Source of the DNA: an uncultured Bacilli bacterium
GTDB taxonomy: Bacteria > Bacillota_I > Bacilli_A > RF39 > UBA660
Direction of reading: 5' to 3'
Assembly (NCBI GenBank): GCA_934101345.1
Contig: CAKOQV010000018.1
Span: 1-18,708, forward strand
Length of the DNA stretch: 18,708 nt
Part shown: positions 13,791 to 18,708 of the stretch, piece by piece
Position numbering within the stretch: position 1 is the stretch's first letter
Layout of the letters: every line of letters starts with the position of its first letter
Translations under genes and position numbers: made by a program
The notes under the pieces: model-generated
The model's input: only the letters and a program-made list of their open reading frames with translations
Told to the model about the DNA's origin: nothing
The model's database searches: none

Positions 13791-14079
13791 ACACTATAGC
13801 CTAGGTCTATGGTGTGTCATTTATAGCCTATATATATAAGCCAGATATGATAACTTAGATATCGATGATGATTAATACTATTTATTTCAAAAATATAATG
13901 TTTTAATCACAATTCGGTTATTTGTGAATTTTATAATAACTATAATATACTTAAAATCAGAGACTACTAATAGGCTCTGATTTTCTATAGAAAGACTTAT
14001 TAAGGCTTTCTATAGCAGTACCGAGACCTTGGGCTCGGACTGAACAAAAAGAAAGAAGGAATTATTTTTTCCTTCCTTT
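13791..14079 (+). ncRNA. structured intergenic element, copy 2 (candidate non-coding RNA)
   Basis: Same architecture as the element at 9507. Stems: 13791-13799/13807-13815 (9 bp with one T-G pair, loop CCTAGGT); 13821-13824/13850-13853 enclosing 13830-13833/13845-13848 around the conserved loop ATATAAGCCAG (13834-13844); 13907-13912/13922-13927; 13953-13962/13975-13984 (10 bp, loop ACTACTAATAGG); 13985-13994/14006-14015 (10 bp, loop ACTTATTAAGG); 14021-14025/14034-14038 (loop ACCTTGGG). ACTGAA at 14039-14044 precedes a terminal hairpin shared with the end of the amidase gene. The T13795-G13811 pair is a G-U wobble only if the + strand is the RNA; on the other strand it would be A-C. A TGATAATAT at 13745-13753 could be its promoter. 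No reading frame fills it. Confidence 0.5.
14046..14079 (-). terminator. terminator at the end of the amidase gene
   Basis: On the - strand AAAG and AAGGAA (14079-14069) pair with TTCCTT and CTTT (14061-14052) around an A-rich loop, with one bulged base, followed by TTTTT (14050-14046). The stop codon lies in the loop. The same hairpin forms the outer end of the structured element. Confidence 0.6.
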
Positions 14080-14994
14080 GAATAATTTAACTATGAATTT
14101 TATAATTTTATCTAATAACCATAATAAGGGATTTTCTCTATCTTGTACTGGTAATTCTATTTCATTATCTTTATCTTTGTTATCATCTTTAGTATTATCT
14201 TCTTCTTTAGTGTTATCTTTATTTATATCGTCATTATTATCTTCTTTTGGTTCTTCTGGTACTGAAGGTTCATCCGGCACTATAGGTTCTTCAGTAGTAA
14301 ACTTACTATATTCATCTGTCCAAGCAGCATCATAATAAGAATTAGTGTCTCCTAGTGCCATGTATAAGCCTTTATTATAATGATATTTTTTAACTACTGA
14401 CTTTGTATCTTTCTTTAAAAGCATTAGCCCGCCACCATAACCTGCAGTCTCATGTAAATATAAATCCTCTTTATTGTATAATATTTCTCCTACTACAAAA
14501 GGTCTTGCTCTTGTTTCTGATAATTTTTCTTTAATCATATTAATAAATCTATCCCAACCTAAATCTAATGTTCTATGTGGACAATATTTATTTGTATAAT
14601 CCTGATGTTTGGTTACTTTATCTATATCCCAATTATATCTATTTAATATATCTACGATTAAGTCTACTGCATTCTCTTCAGCCTTAATAAAGCGATCTCC
14701 ACCTGACTTAGAATAACATATTTCTATAGCTATTCCTTCTCTATTTCCTTTACCATTACCATCACTAGCATGCCAACCATTTCTATTTTCAGGAAGTCCC
14801 TGTACTATTTCTTTATCATCTACAGCATAATGGAACGATGTTTCATAGTCATTATTTGTCATATAACTTATTTCATTTCTTGCAGTAGCATCATTAGCGG
14901 TATTATGTACTACTATTCTAGTAGGGGTCATCTCATAAGGACATTTTAGATAATATCTACTTTCTGGTACTATTTTTTTTACAATATTAACCAT
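14062..14994 (-). CDS. N-acetylmuramoyl-L-alanine amidase (Amidase_2) with C-terminal membrane tail
   Basis: Peptidoglycan hydrolase cleaving the bond between MurNAc and the stem peptide. The catalytic domain (about 22-158) has zinc ligands H30 in RIVVHNTA, H130 in KHQDYTNKYCPHRT and C138. Residues 165-232 form a small second domain (RPFVVGEILY...) that may bind wall. Then comes a long acidic Pro/Asp/Glu/Lys linker (234-287) and a C-terminal amphipathic or membrane helix (NPLLWLLDKIIKFIVKLF) with basic end GRKK. There is no N-terminal signal peptide. Its ATG overlaps the holin-like gene by 8 bases, the usual endolysin arrangement. The tail is not a normal endolysin feature and suggests attachment to the inner face of the membrane. 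Confidence 0.88.
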   Translation of the reverse strand: MVNIVKKIVPESRYYLKCPYEMTPTRIVVHNTANDATARNEISYMTNNDYETSFHYAVDDKEIVQGLPENRNGWHASDGNGKGNREGIAIEICYSKSGGDRFIKAEENAVDLIVDILNRYNWDIDKVTKHQDYTNKYCPHRTLDLGWDRFINMIKEKLSETRARPFVVGEILYNKEDLYLHETAGYGGGLMLLKKDTKSVVKKYHYNKGLYMALGDTNSYYDAAWTDEYSKFTTEEPIVPDEPSVPEEPKEDNNDDINKDNTKEEDNTKDDNKDKDNEIELPVQDRENPLLWLLDKIIKFIVKLFKGRKK

Positions 14995-15262
14995 TTTTAC
15001 CCTCCTTTATCAGTTTTTCTATATTATGAATAAGATTATATCCTGTTTCGGCAAATAGACCACTTAATGTTATTGCTAAATTAAAGTCTTTGGTTATTAT
15101 GAAATAAAATATTGATACGCATAATCCTATGACGATATTTTGTATTATTATTAGGTTATTATTTATATAAGGACATCTCTTTGATATAAATCCCAATATC
15201 CATGTTAAGGTCATTGTTAATAATGTTACCATTAATTCTGTATTTTCTGTTATGAATTCCAT
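14987..15262 (-). CDS. holin-like small membrane protein
   Basis: A 91-aa protein with two clear hydrophobic helices (about 10-28 and 38-60), a third weaker segment (LAITLSGLFAETGYNLI) and a Lys-rich C-terminus, typical of phage holins that open the membrane for an endolysin. The family is probably one of the small Gram-positive phage holins (Phage_holin_5-like by recall, not certain). It overlaps the amidase gene by 8 bases. Its GAGGTGA ribosome binding site is paired in a hairpin (15268-15304). No other phage structural or integration genes are in the window, so this is a domesticated or remnant lysis pair, or a host module. Confidence 0.75.
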   Translation of the reverse strand: MEFITENTELMVTLLTMTLTWILGFISKRCPYINNNLIIIQNIVIGLCVSIFYFIITKDFNLAITLSGLFAETGYNLIHNIEKLIKEGKNG

Positions 15263-15267
15263 TTATC

Positions 15268-15304
15268 TCACCTCTATTCATAATCACTTTATTATATGAG
15301 GTGA
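15268..15304. promoter_or_regulatory. hairpin covering the holin ribosome binding site, with a -10-like box in its loop
   Basis: TCACCTC (15268-15274) and GAGGTGA (15298-15304) are perfect complements, with further pairing inside (TCATAAT with ATTATATGA). On the - strand the second arm is the holin ribosome binding site, so a transcript starting upstream would hide it. TATAAT at 15296-15291 could start a shorter transcript that lacks the blocking arm. On the + strand the hairpin is followed by seven T (15306-15312) and could end antisense transcription. Confidence 0.45.
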
Positions 15305-15336
15305 ATTTTTTTAGCATAATAAAGTTAGTCTAAAAG

Positions 15337-15358
15337 AAAAAAGAAAGCTTTAACTTTC
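15337..15358 (-). terminator. terminator of the tsa operon
   Basis: On the - strand GAAAG (15358-15354), loop TTAAAG, CTTTC (15347-15343), then TTTTTT (15342-15337). It begins 1 base after the tsaD stop codon. Confidence 0.8.
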
Positions 15359-15359
15359 T

Positions 15360-16370
15360 TTAATATTTATATAAACTATCTGTAGCCACAGCATTTAGAG
15401 TCTGATCTGCGAAGATATTTTTCTTATAGGCAAAATAGGCTGCTGCTGCTATCATAGTGGCATTATCTGTACAATATTGTATTCTTGGTATTGATAAGTT
15501 AATATTGTTTTCTTTGCAGTCTTTTTCTAATCTTTCTCTTAGACCTGCATTAGCGGATACTCCTCCCGCTACTATAAGATTATTTACATGATATTCTTTT
15601 AAGGCATGCATAGTCTTCTTAGCTATTACCTCGGTAACATTATGTTGGAAAGTAGCACATAAATCTTCTTTATTTATGGTATTTCCTCTTTGATTTTCAT
15701 TATGTACTAGATTAATAACTGCTGACTTAATACCACTGAAACTAAAGTTATATGTTTTATCGTTTAATGGTAATGGTAAGTCATAGGTTACTTTACCTTG
15801 ATGGGCTAGTTTGTCTACTTTTGGACCACCTGGATATTCTAATCCGATTACTTTAGCTACTTTATCATAGCACTCACCAACAGCATCATCTAAAGTACCT
15901 CCTATTCGCTCAAAAGAATAGTCTTCTTTCATATAAACTAATTCGGTATGGCCACCACTTACTACTAGGGCTATTAGTGGAAACTGTAATCTTCCTTCTA
16001 AATTGTTAGCATAGATATGTCCCGCTATGTGATGAACTGGTACTAATGGTTTTCCTGTTACTAGGGCCATTGTTTTAGCGGCCTGTACTCCTATTAATAG
16101 ACTTCCTATTAGTCCTGGGCCATATGTCACCGCTATGGCAGTTATATCATTCATAGTTAGATTAGTCTTACTTAATAATTCTTCAAGGACTATTGTTATA
16201 TTTTCGATATGATTTCTACTTGCTATTTCTGGTACTACTCCACCATAGTTTTTATGAATATCTATTTGACTTAGTACTACAGTGGCTATTTCTTCAGAGC
16301 CATTTTTTACTATACTCATACTTGTTTCATCACAACTCGACTCTATTCCAAGTATATATACATCTTTCAT
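15360..16370 (-). CDS. tsaD: tRNA N6-adenosine threonylcarbamoyltransferase TsaD
   Basis: Transfers the threonylcarbamoyl group to A37 of ANN-decoding tRNAs to make t6A, together with TsaB and TsaE. The 336-aa protein has ILGIESSCDETS (6-17), GPGLIGSLLIG (84-94), metal ligands H114 and H118 in VHHIAGHIYA, VSGGHTELV (137-145), FSFSGIKSAV, AGGVSANAGLRE and CTDNATMIA. Length and all family motifs are normal. The ATG directly follows the rimI stop (TAAATG), and an AGGTGAT site lies in the end of rimI. It is the last gene before the operon terminator. Confidence 0.96.
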   Translation of the reverse strand: MKDVYILGIESSCDETSMSIVKNGSEEIATVVLSQIDIHKNYGGVVPEIASRNHIENITIVLEELLSKTNLTMNDITAIAVTYGPGLIGSLLIGVQAAKTMALVTGKPLVPVHHIAGHIYANNLEGRLQFPLIALVVSGGHTELVYMKEDYSFERIGGTLDDAVGECYDKVAKVIGLEYPGGPKVDKLAHQGKVTYDLPLPLNDKTYNFSFSGIKSAVINLVHNENQRGNTINKEDLCATFQHNVTEVIAKKTMHALKEYHVNNLIVAGGVSANAGLRERLEKDCKENNINLSIPRIQYCTDNATMIAAAAYFAYKKNIFADQTLNAVATDSLYKY

Positions 16371-16721
16371 TTACATCACCTGTTTTTCCATAAGTATTGC
16401 ATCTTCATCTCCATAATAGTATTTTCTTAAGGCTACCTCACGAAAGCCAAACTTCTTATAAAGATTTATTGCTCTACTATTACTTACTCTTACTTCAAGA
16501 GTTATATTTATTACTTTATGATGAATGGCTTCGGATACTAGGTAACTCATTAATTTGGTTCCTATTCCTCTACTGCGATACTCTTCTTTTACAAGAATAT
16601 TGTCTACTTCCATTCTTTCATATATTAGAGAGTATTTTAATTCTCCTAGTACATTATTATCTTCTATATACTGAATTTCTTTAGAAAAGGGATTATCATT
16701 ATTAACTACTTCTTTTATCAT
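16371..16721 (-). CDS. rimI: GNAT N-acetyltransferase, short RimI-type
   Basis: RimI acetylates the N-terminus of ribosomal protein S18 and other proteins. The 116-aa product has the acetyl-CoA loop YRSRGIGTKLM (48-58) and the NSRAINLYKKFGF element (81-93). E76 and Y88, 12 residues apart as in E. coli RimI, are the likely catalytic pair. It is about 30 residues shorter than usual RimI, mainly at the N-terminus, which still contains the strand before the acetyl-CoA loop. The assignment depends strongly on its position between tsaB and tsaD, the common place for rimI. It overlaps tsaB by 20 bases and abuts tsaD. Another GNAT substrate is possible. Confidence 0.82.
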   Translation of the reverse strand: MIKEVVNNDNPFSKEIQYIEDNNVLGELKYSLIYERMEVDNILVKEEYRSRGIGTKLMSYLVSEAIHHKVINITLEVRVSNSRAINLYKKFGFREVALRKYYYGDEDAILMEKQVM

Positions 16722-17298
16722 TTTTTTCCATAGCCTCGGGTAATTTTAAATATACTGGATTTACTGCATGTGGATTAATACTAGGAAGATTCTTGGCATA
16801 TTTAATTATCTCTTCAATATCATAATCATCTGCTTCGGTTACTAAGACTGGATTATATTTTTCTTTTAATTCATCTATTCTATCTATATTGTTAAACTCT
16901 TCAGTAATGGAATTATACTCTTTATCGTATAATCCTATGTAATAGTTACCGTGTTTGGCATCTATGGTAGATAGAAAGTAATCTCCAGTAAAGCCTAATA
17001 CTCTTATTTTTAAAGATGTTATCTCTTTTATGCTTATTTTTAGGAGATAAGCATACATCTTGGCTATTGTTACTCCTATTCTTATGCCTGTAAATGATCC
17101 TGGGCCGTTTACAACCACTATTTCATTTACATCACTTGGTTCTAAGTTATTTTCTTTTAAAATATCTTCGATGAATTTTGTAGTATATATAGAATGTTCT
17201 TTAGGACTGGTATTTTTGATATTAGATAAAAGTTTTCCTTCTTTTACTAAGGCAATAGATACATCGGATAATGATGTATCTATGAATAAGCTTATCAT
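16702..17298 (-). CDS. tsaB: t6A biosynthesis protein TsaB
   Basis: Non-catalytic partner that forms a heterodimer with TsaD and recruits TsaE. The 198-aa protein has the N-terminal ASKHA fold start MISLFIDTSLSDVSIALV and the family signature VVNGPGSFTGIRIGV (62-76). It lacks the metal-binding His pair of TsaD, as expected for TsaB. Its ATG overlaps the tsaE stop (ATGA, 4 bases), and its end overlaps rimI by 20 bases. The C-terminal half is divergent and slightly shorter than in E. coli. Confidence 0.93.
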   Translation of the reverse strand: MISLFIDTSLSDVSIALVKEGKLLSNIKNTSPKEHSIYTTKFIEDILKENNLEPSDVNEIVVVNGPGSFTGIRIGVTIAKMYAYLLKISIKEITSLKIRVLGFTGDYFLSTIDAKHGNYYIGLYDKEYNSITEEFNNIDRIDELKEKYNPVLVTEADDYDIEEIIKYAKNLPSINPHAVNPVYLKLPEAMEKNDKRSS

Positions 17299-17744
17299 AT
17301 TATAGCCTCACAAATATTAGTATATTTTTCTCCATGTGGAGTTAATATTAATACTCTTGCATTTTCTCCTGTTATTTTTATCTTTATATCTAATCTTTCT
17401 GGAGGTAGGATATCTTTAATCATATCAGCCCACTCGATAATGGTTACTCCTCCCTTATCAAAATACTCTTCTATTCCTATATCTTCTTTTGAACCCTCTA
17501 GTCTATATACATCCATATGATATAGTGGTAATTCACCGACATATTCTTTTATAATTGTAAATGTAGGTGAAGTTATCTCATCTATTCCCATAGCCTGAGC
17601 AAAGCCTTTAGTAAATAGTGTCTTACCACTACCAAGGTCCCCATTTAAACATATAACCATATTAGGAAATTTTTCTGATTCGATATTTTGTGCTACTGCA
17701 ATTGTCTCATTTTCATCATGAGTAATTATTTTGTATTCTTCCAT
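17295..17744 (-). CDS. tsaE: t6A biosynthesis ATPase TsaE
   Basis: P-loop ATPase that resets the TsaBD complex between catalytic cycles. The 149-aa protein has Walker A NGDLGSGKTLF (34-44), TSPTFTIIKEY (58-68), HMDVYRL (76-82) and IIEWADMI (102-109), all typical. The frame could start at GTG 17753, but ATG 17744 is preferred because AAAGGTG lies just upstream at 6-base spacing. It is the first gene of the tsaE-tsaB-rimI-tsaD operon, behind the promoter at 17771-17800, and overlaps tsaB by ATGA. Confidence 0.95.
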   Translation of the reverse strand: MEEYKIITHDENETIAVAQNIESEKFPNMVICLNGDLGSGKTLFTKGFAQAMGIDEITSPTFTIIKEYVGELPLYHMDVYRLEGSKEDIGIEEYFDKGGVTIIEWADMIKDILPPERLDIKIKITGENARVLILTPHGEKYTNICEAII

Positions 17745-17758
17745 TTTAATCACCTTTC

Positions 17759-17833
17759 TTTGTCTATTTAATTATATCAAATACCTAGAGTAAATTACAA
17801 TAGTTTTTTAGTAAATAATTAAAGATAGACAAA
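17759..17833. repeat. inverted repeat bracketing the tsa promoter
   Basis: TTTGTCTATTTAATTAT (17759-17775) is complementary to 17815-17833 except for a 2-base bulge. The loop of 39 bases contains the -35 box and spacer, and the inner arm overlaps the -10. The arrangement resembles the inverted repeat around the pcrA promoter, with a different sequence. Confidence 0.55.
17771..17800 (-). promoter_or_regulatory. sigma-A promoter of the tsa operon
   Basis: On the - strand TTGTAA (17800-17795), an 18-base spacer and a perfect TATAAT (17776-17771), 27 bases before the tsaE ATG. It lies within the loop of a long inverted repeat (17759-17833). Confidence 0.65.
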
Positions 17834-17844
17834 AATCTACCTTT
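17821..17844 (-). terminator. possible weak terminator after the Cys-rich gene
   Basis: On the - strand AAAGGTAGA (17844-17836) pairs with TCTATCTTT (17829-17821), 9 bp with one G-U, 8 bases after the stop. The following AATTATTT is a poor T run, so termination may be partial. Its 3' arm is shared with the inverted repeat at 17759-17833. Confidence 0.4.
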
Positions 17845-17852
17845 AGTTATAT

Positions 17853-18551
17853 TTATTTTATTTTCAGGATTTTTTTCATTCCTTCTTCTTTAAGTACACC
17901 TTTACTTAGCTTGGCTAATCTATTATAAAAGGTACTTAACTGAATATAGTTTTTGCAGGTATATGGGTCTCCTAGTGTTATGTTTATGGAATCTTTATTG
18001 TCTTTGTCACTAACTATATCTTTTGATATAGTTATGTCAGCATAGTCTTCGGTAATACTTATATGTATGCTACTTTTTTCTTTATTATATTCTGCTGATA
18101 GAACTGTATCATAAGGTAGTGATGAAGATAGTAATTTAACTATCTGATATAAATCTTCATTATTTTTTTTGAATACTAATAAGTTTATACTTTTATTTAA
18201 TTTAGTAGAATAGTTATTACTTTCTTTTTCATAAGCAAATAATTTGAATTCAGGAAAAGTTTTACTACCTGCGATAAACATTTTTATAAGTATAACTGGT
18301 TCTTTATTATATTCTGTAACTATAAAATAGCCTGGACCAAAATAGTTTTCATCATATAGTACATAAATATTGGTTTGCTTTTCCATATAATTATGCTGAC
18401 TACAACAATAGTCTTCACCAGGATCAATTCCAAGAGAACAGTCTCCAGTAAGAGGTCTATTTAGATCCTCTTCATCATAATTTTTTTCTTTTATTTGAGC
18501 AAGTTCTTCTTCTTCAGTAATACACCATTCACAGTTTCCACAGCATTTCAT
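17853..18551 (-). CDS. Cys-rich N-terminus protein of unknown function
   Basis: A 232-aa protein I do not recognise. The first 53 residues have a cluster MKCCGNCEWC (C3, C4, C7, C10) and then GDCSLG (C38) and YCCSQH (C49, C50, H53), spacing suited to a zinc or iron-sulfur site. The remaining 180 residues are a mixed alpha/beta soluble domain with two strand-rich parts (GPGYFIVTEYNKEPVILIKM; SSIHISITEDYADITISKD). No signal peptide. The frame is open to 18602, but ATG 18551 is chosen because GAGGTG lies 9 bases upstream and the promoter lies inside the longer frame. It is a single-gene unit between two terminators. Confidence 0.75.
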   Translation of the reverse strand: MKCCGNCEWCITEEEELAQIKEKNYDEEDLNRPLTGDCSLGIDPGEDYCCSQHNYMEKQTNIYVLYDENYFGPGYFIVTEYNKEPVILIKMFIAGSKTFPEFKLFAYEKESNNYSTKLNKSINLLVFKKNNEDLYQIVKLLSSSLPYDTVLSAEYNKEKSSIHISITEDYADITISKDIVSDKDNKDSINITLGDPYTCKNYIQLSTFYNRLAKLSKGVLKEEGMKKILKIK

Positions 18552-18573
18552 AAATATTAACACCTCGGCATAT

Positions 18574-18602
18574 ATAATAACAGATTTTTCTATTAAACGC
18601 AA
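18574..18602 (-). promoter_or_regulatory. promoter of the Cys-rich gene
   Basis: On the - strand TTGCGT, a 17-base spacer and TATTAT, running from about 18602 to 18574, upstream of the GAGGTG ribosome binding site. It follows directly after the terminator at 18604-18627. Confidence 0.5.
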
Positions 18603-18603
18603 G

Positions 18604-18627
18604 AAAAAAGTACTATGACAAGTACTT
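18604..18627 (-). terminator. terminator of the gene entering from the right edge
   Basis: On the - strand AAGTACT (18627-18621), loop TGTCAT, AGTACTT (18614-18608), then TTTT (18607-18604). The stop codon of the partial receiver-domain gene lies within the hairpin. Confidence 0.8.
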
Positions 18628-18708
18628 ATTCATTTTATTTAATATTTCTTCTTTATCTGATGATTTTATTATGTAGTCAGTAAATCCTTCCTGTAAATAA
18701 CTATCATC
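18613..18708 (-). CDS. C-terminal fragment, probable response-regulator receiver domain
   Basis: Open from the window edge for 31 codons to TAG at 18615-18613. The fragment starts DDSYLQEGFTDYIIKSSDKE and ends with a helix NKMNKYLS. The pattern GF-x-DYI-x-K followed by E-E-I/L-hydrophobic-x-K and a final helix is characteristic of the end of CheY-like receiver domains, including those at the end of hybrid histidine kinases. The usual K-P after DYI is K-S here. The protein stops right after the receiver domain, so no output domain follows it. Identification rests on 31 residues only. Confidence 0.5.
   Translation of the reverse strand, partial: DDSYLQEGFTDYIIKSSDKEEILNKMNKYLS

Noticed and set aside
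13791..14038. Individual hairpins as ordinary rho-independent terminators
   Set aside because: The inner hairpins have no T tract after either arm, and there are too many in succession. Only the terminal hairpin shared with the amidase stop has a T run.
1..18708. UGA read as tryptophan (Mollicutes code)
   Set aside because: UGA ends rlmN and tsaE at positions that fit overlaps with the next gene and normal protein length, so it is used as a stop.
1..18708. tRNA or rRNA genes, insertion sequences or transposases
   Set aside because: No cloverleaf with CCA-proximal features, no rRNA-like sequence and no transposase frame was seen on either strand.

Overview
The window is AT-rich DNA from a low-GC, Gram-positive, probably endospore-forming member of the Bacillota (Firmicutes). 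The evidence is an intact SigK-type sporulation sigma factor, strong AGGAGG ribosome binding sites, a PASTA-domain Ser/Thr kinase, the rlmN-prpC-prkC-rsgA-rpe gene order known from Bacilli and Clostridia, and the bacterial tsaE-tsaB-rimI-tsaD cluster. UGA appears to be a normal stop codon (rlmN, tsaE). I cannot name the genus; an uncultivated gut Bacilli/Clostridia lineage would fit. Only sigK and a 58-codon gene next to it are on the + strand; all other recognised genes are on the - strand.

Layout. 1-1242: the end of an unidentified reading frame, sigK, and a 58-aa basic protein with its own promoter and terminator. 1231-1391: a 39-aa gene on the - strand whose ribosome binding site lies inside the terminator hairpin of the next operon. 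6449-1396 (- strand): rlmN, prpC, prkC, rsgA, rpe, tightly packed behind an extended -10 promoter. They cover 23S rRNA methylation, a PP2C phosphatase/PASTA kinase pair that senses the cell wall, a 30S-assembly GTPase and a pentose-phosphate epimerase. 9488-6463 (- strand): a zinc-resistance operon made of a SmtB-type repressor, a P1B-2 zinc/cadmium ATPase and a membrane protein with a His-rich tail; a perfect 16-bp palindrome just downstream of the promoter is the likely operator. 13759-9730 (- strand): pcrA helicase, a membrane-anchored C39-like protease, a membrane coiled-coil protein and a VanY-like D,D-carboxypeptidase without signal peptide. 15262-14062 (- strand): a holin-like gene overlapping an amidase with a C-terminal membrane tail, a phage-type lysis pair. 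17800-15360 (- strand): tsaE, tsaB, rimI and tsaD, the t6A tRNA-modification set plus the ribosomal acetyltransferase, ended by a terminator. 18551-17853: a Cys-rich protein of unknown function. 18708-18613: the C-terminal end of what looks like a response-regulator receiver domain.

The most unusual content is a pair of related structured elements filling the two largest intergenic gaps (about 9507-9750 and 13791-14079). Each is a row of perfect or near-perfect hairpins whose stem sequences differ completely between copies while the loops keep a shared motif (G-AC...GG-C). A conserved loop ATATAAGCCAG is closed by a different stem in each copy, and each element ends with ACTGAA and a terminal hairpin. 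Each copy sits directly beyond the 3' end of a peptidoglycan hydrolase gene that lacks a signal peptide, and back to back with the promoter of the next operon. This pattern of compensatory change suggests a structured non-coding RNA or a hairpin-based DNA element that I cannot assign to a known family.
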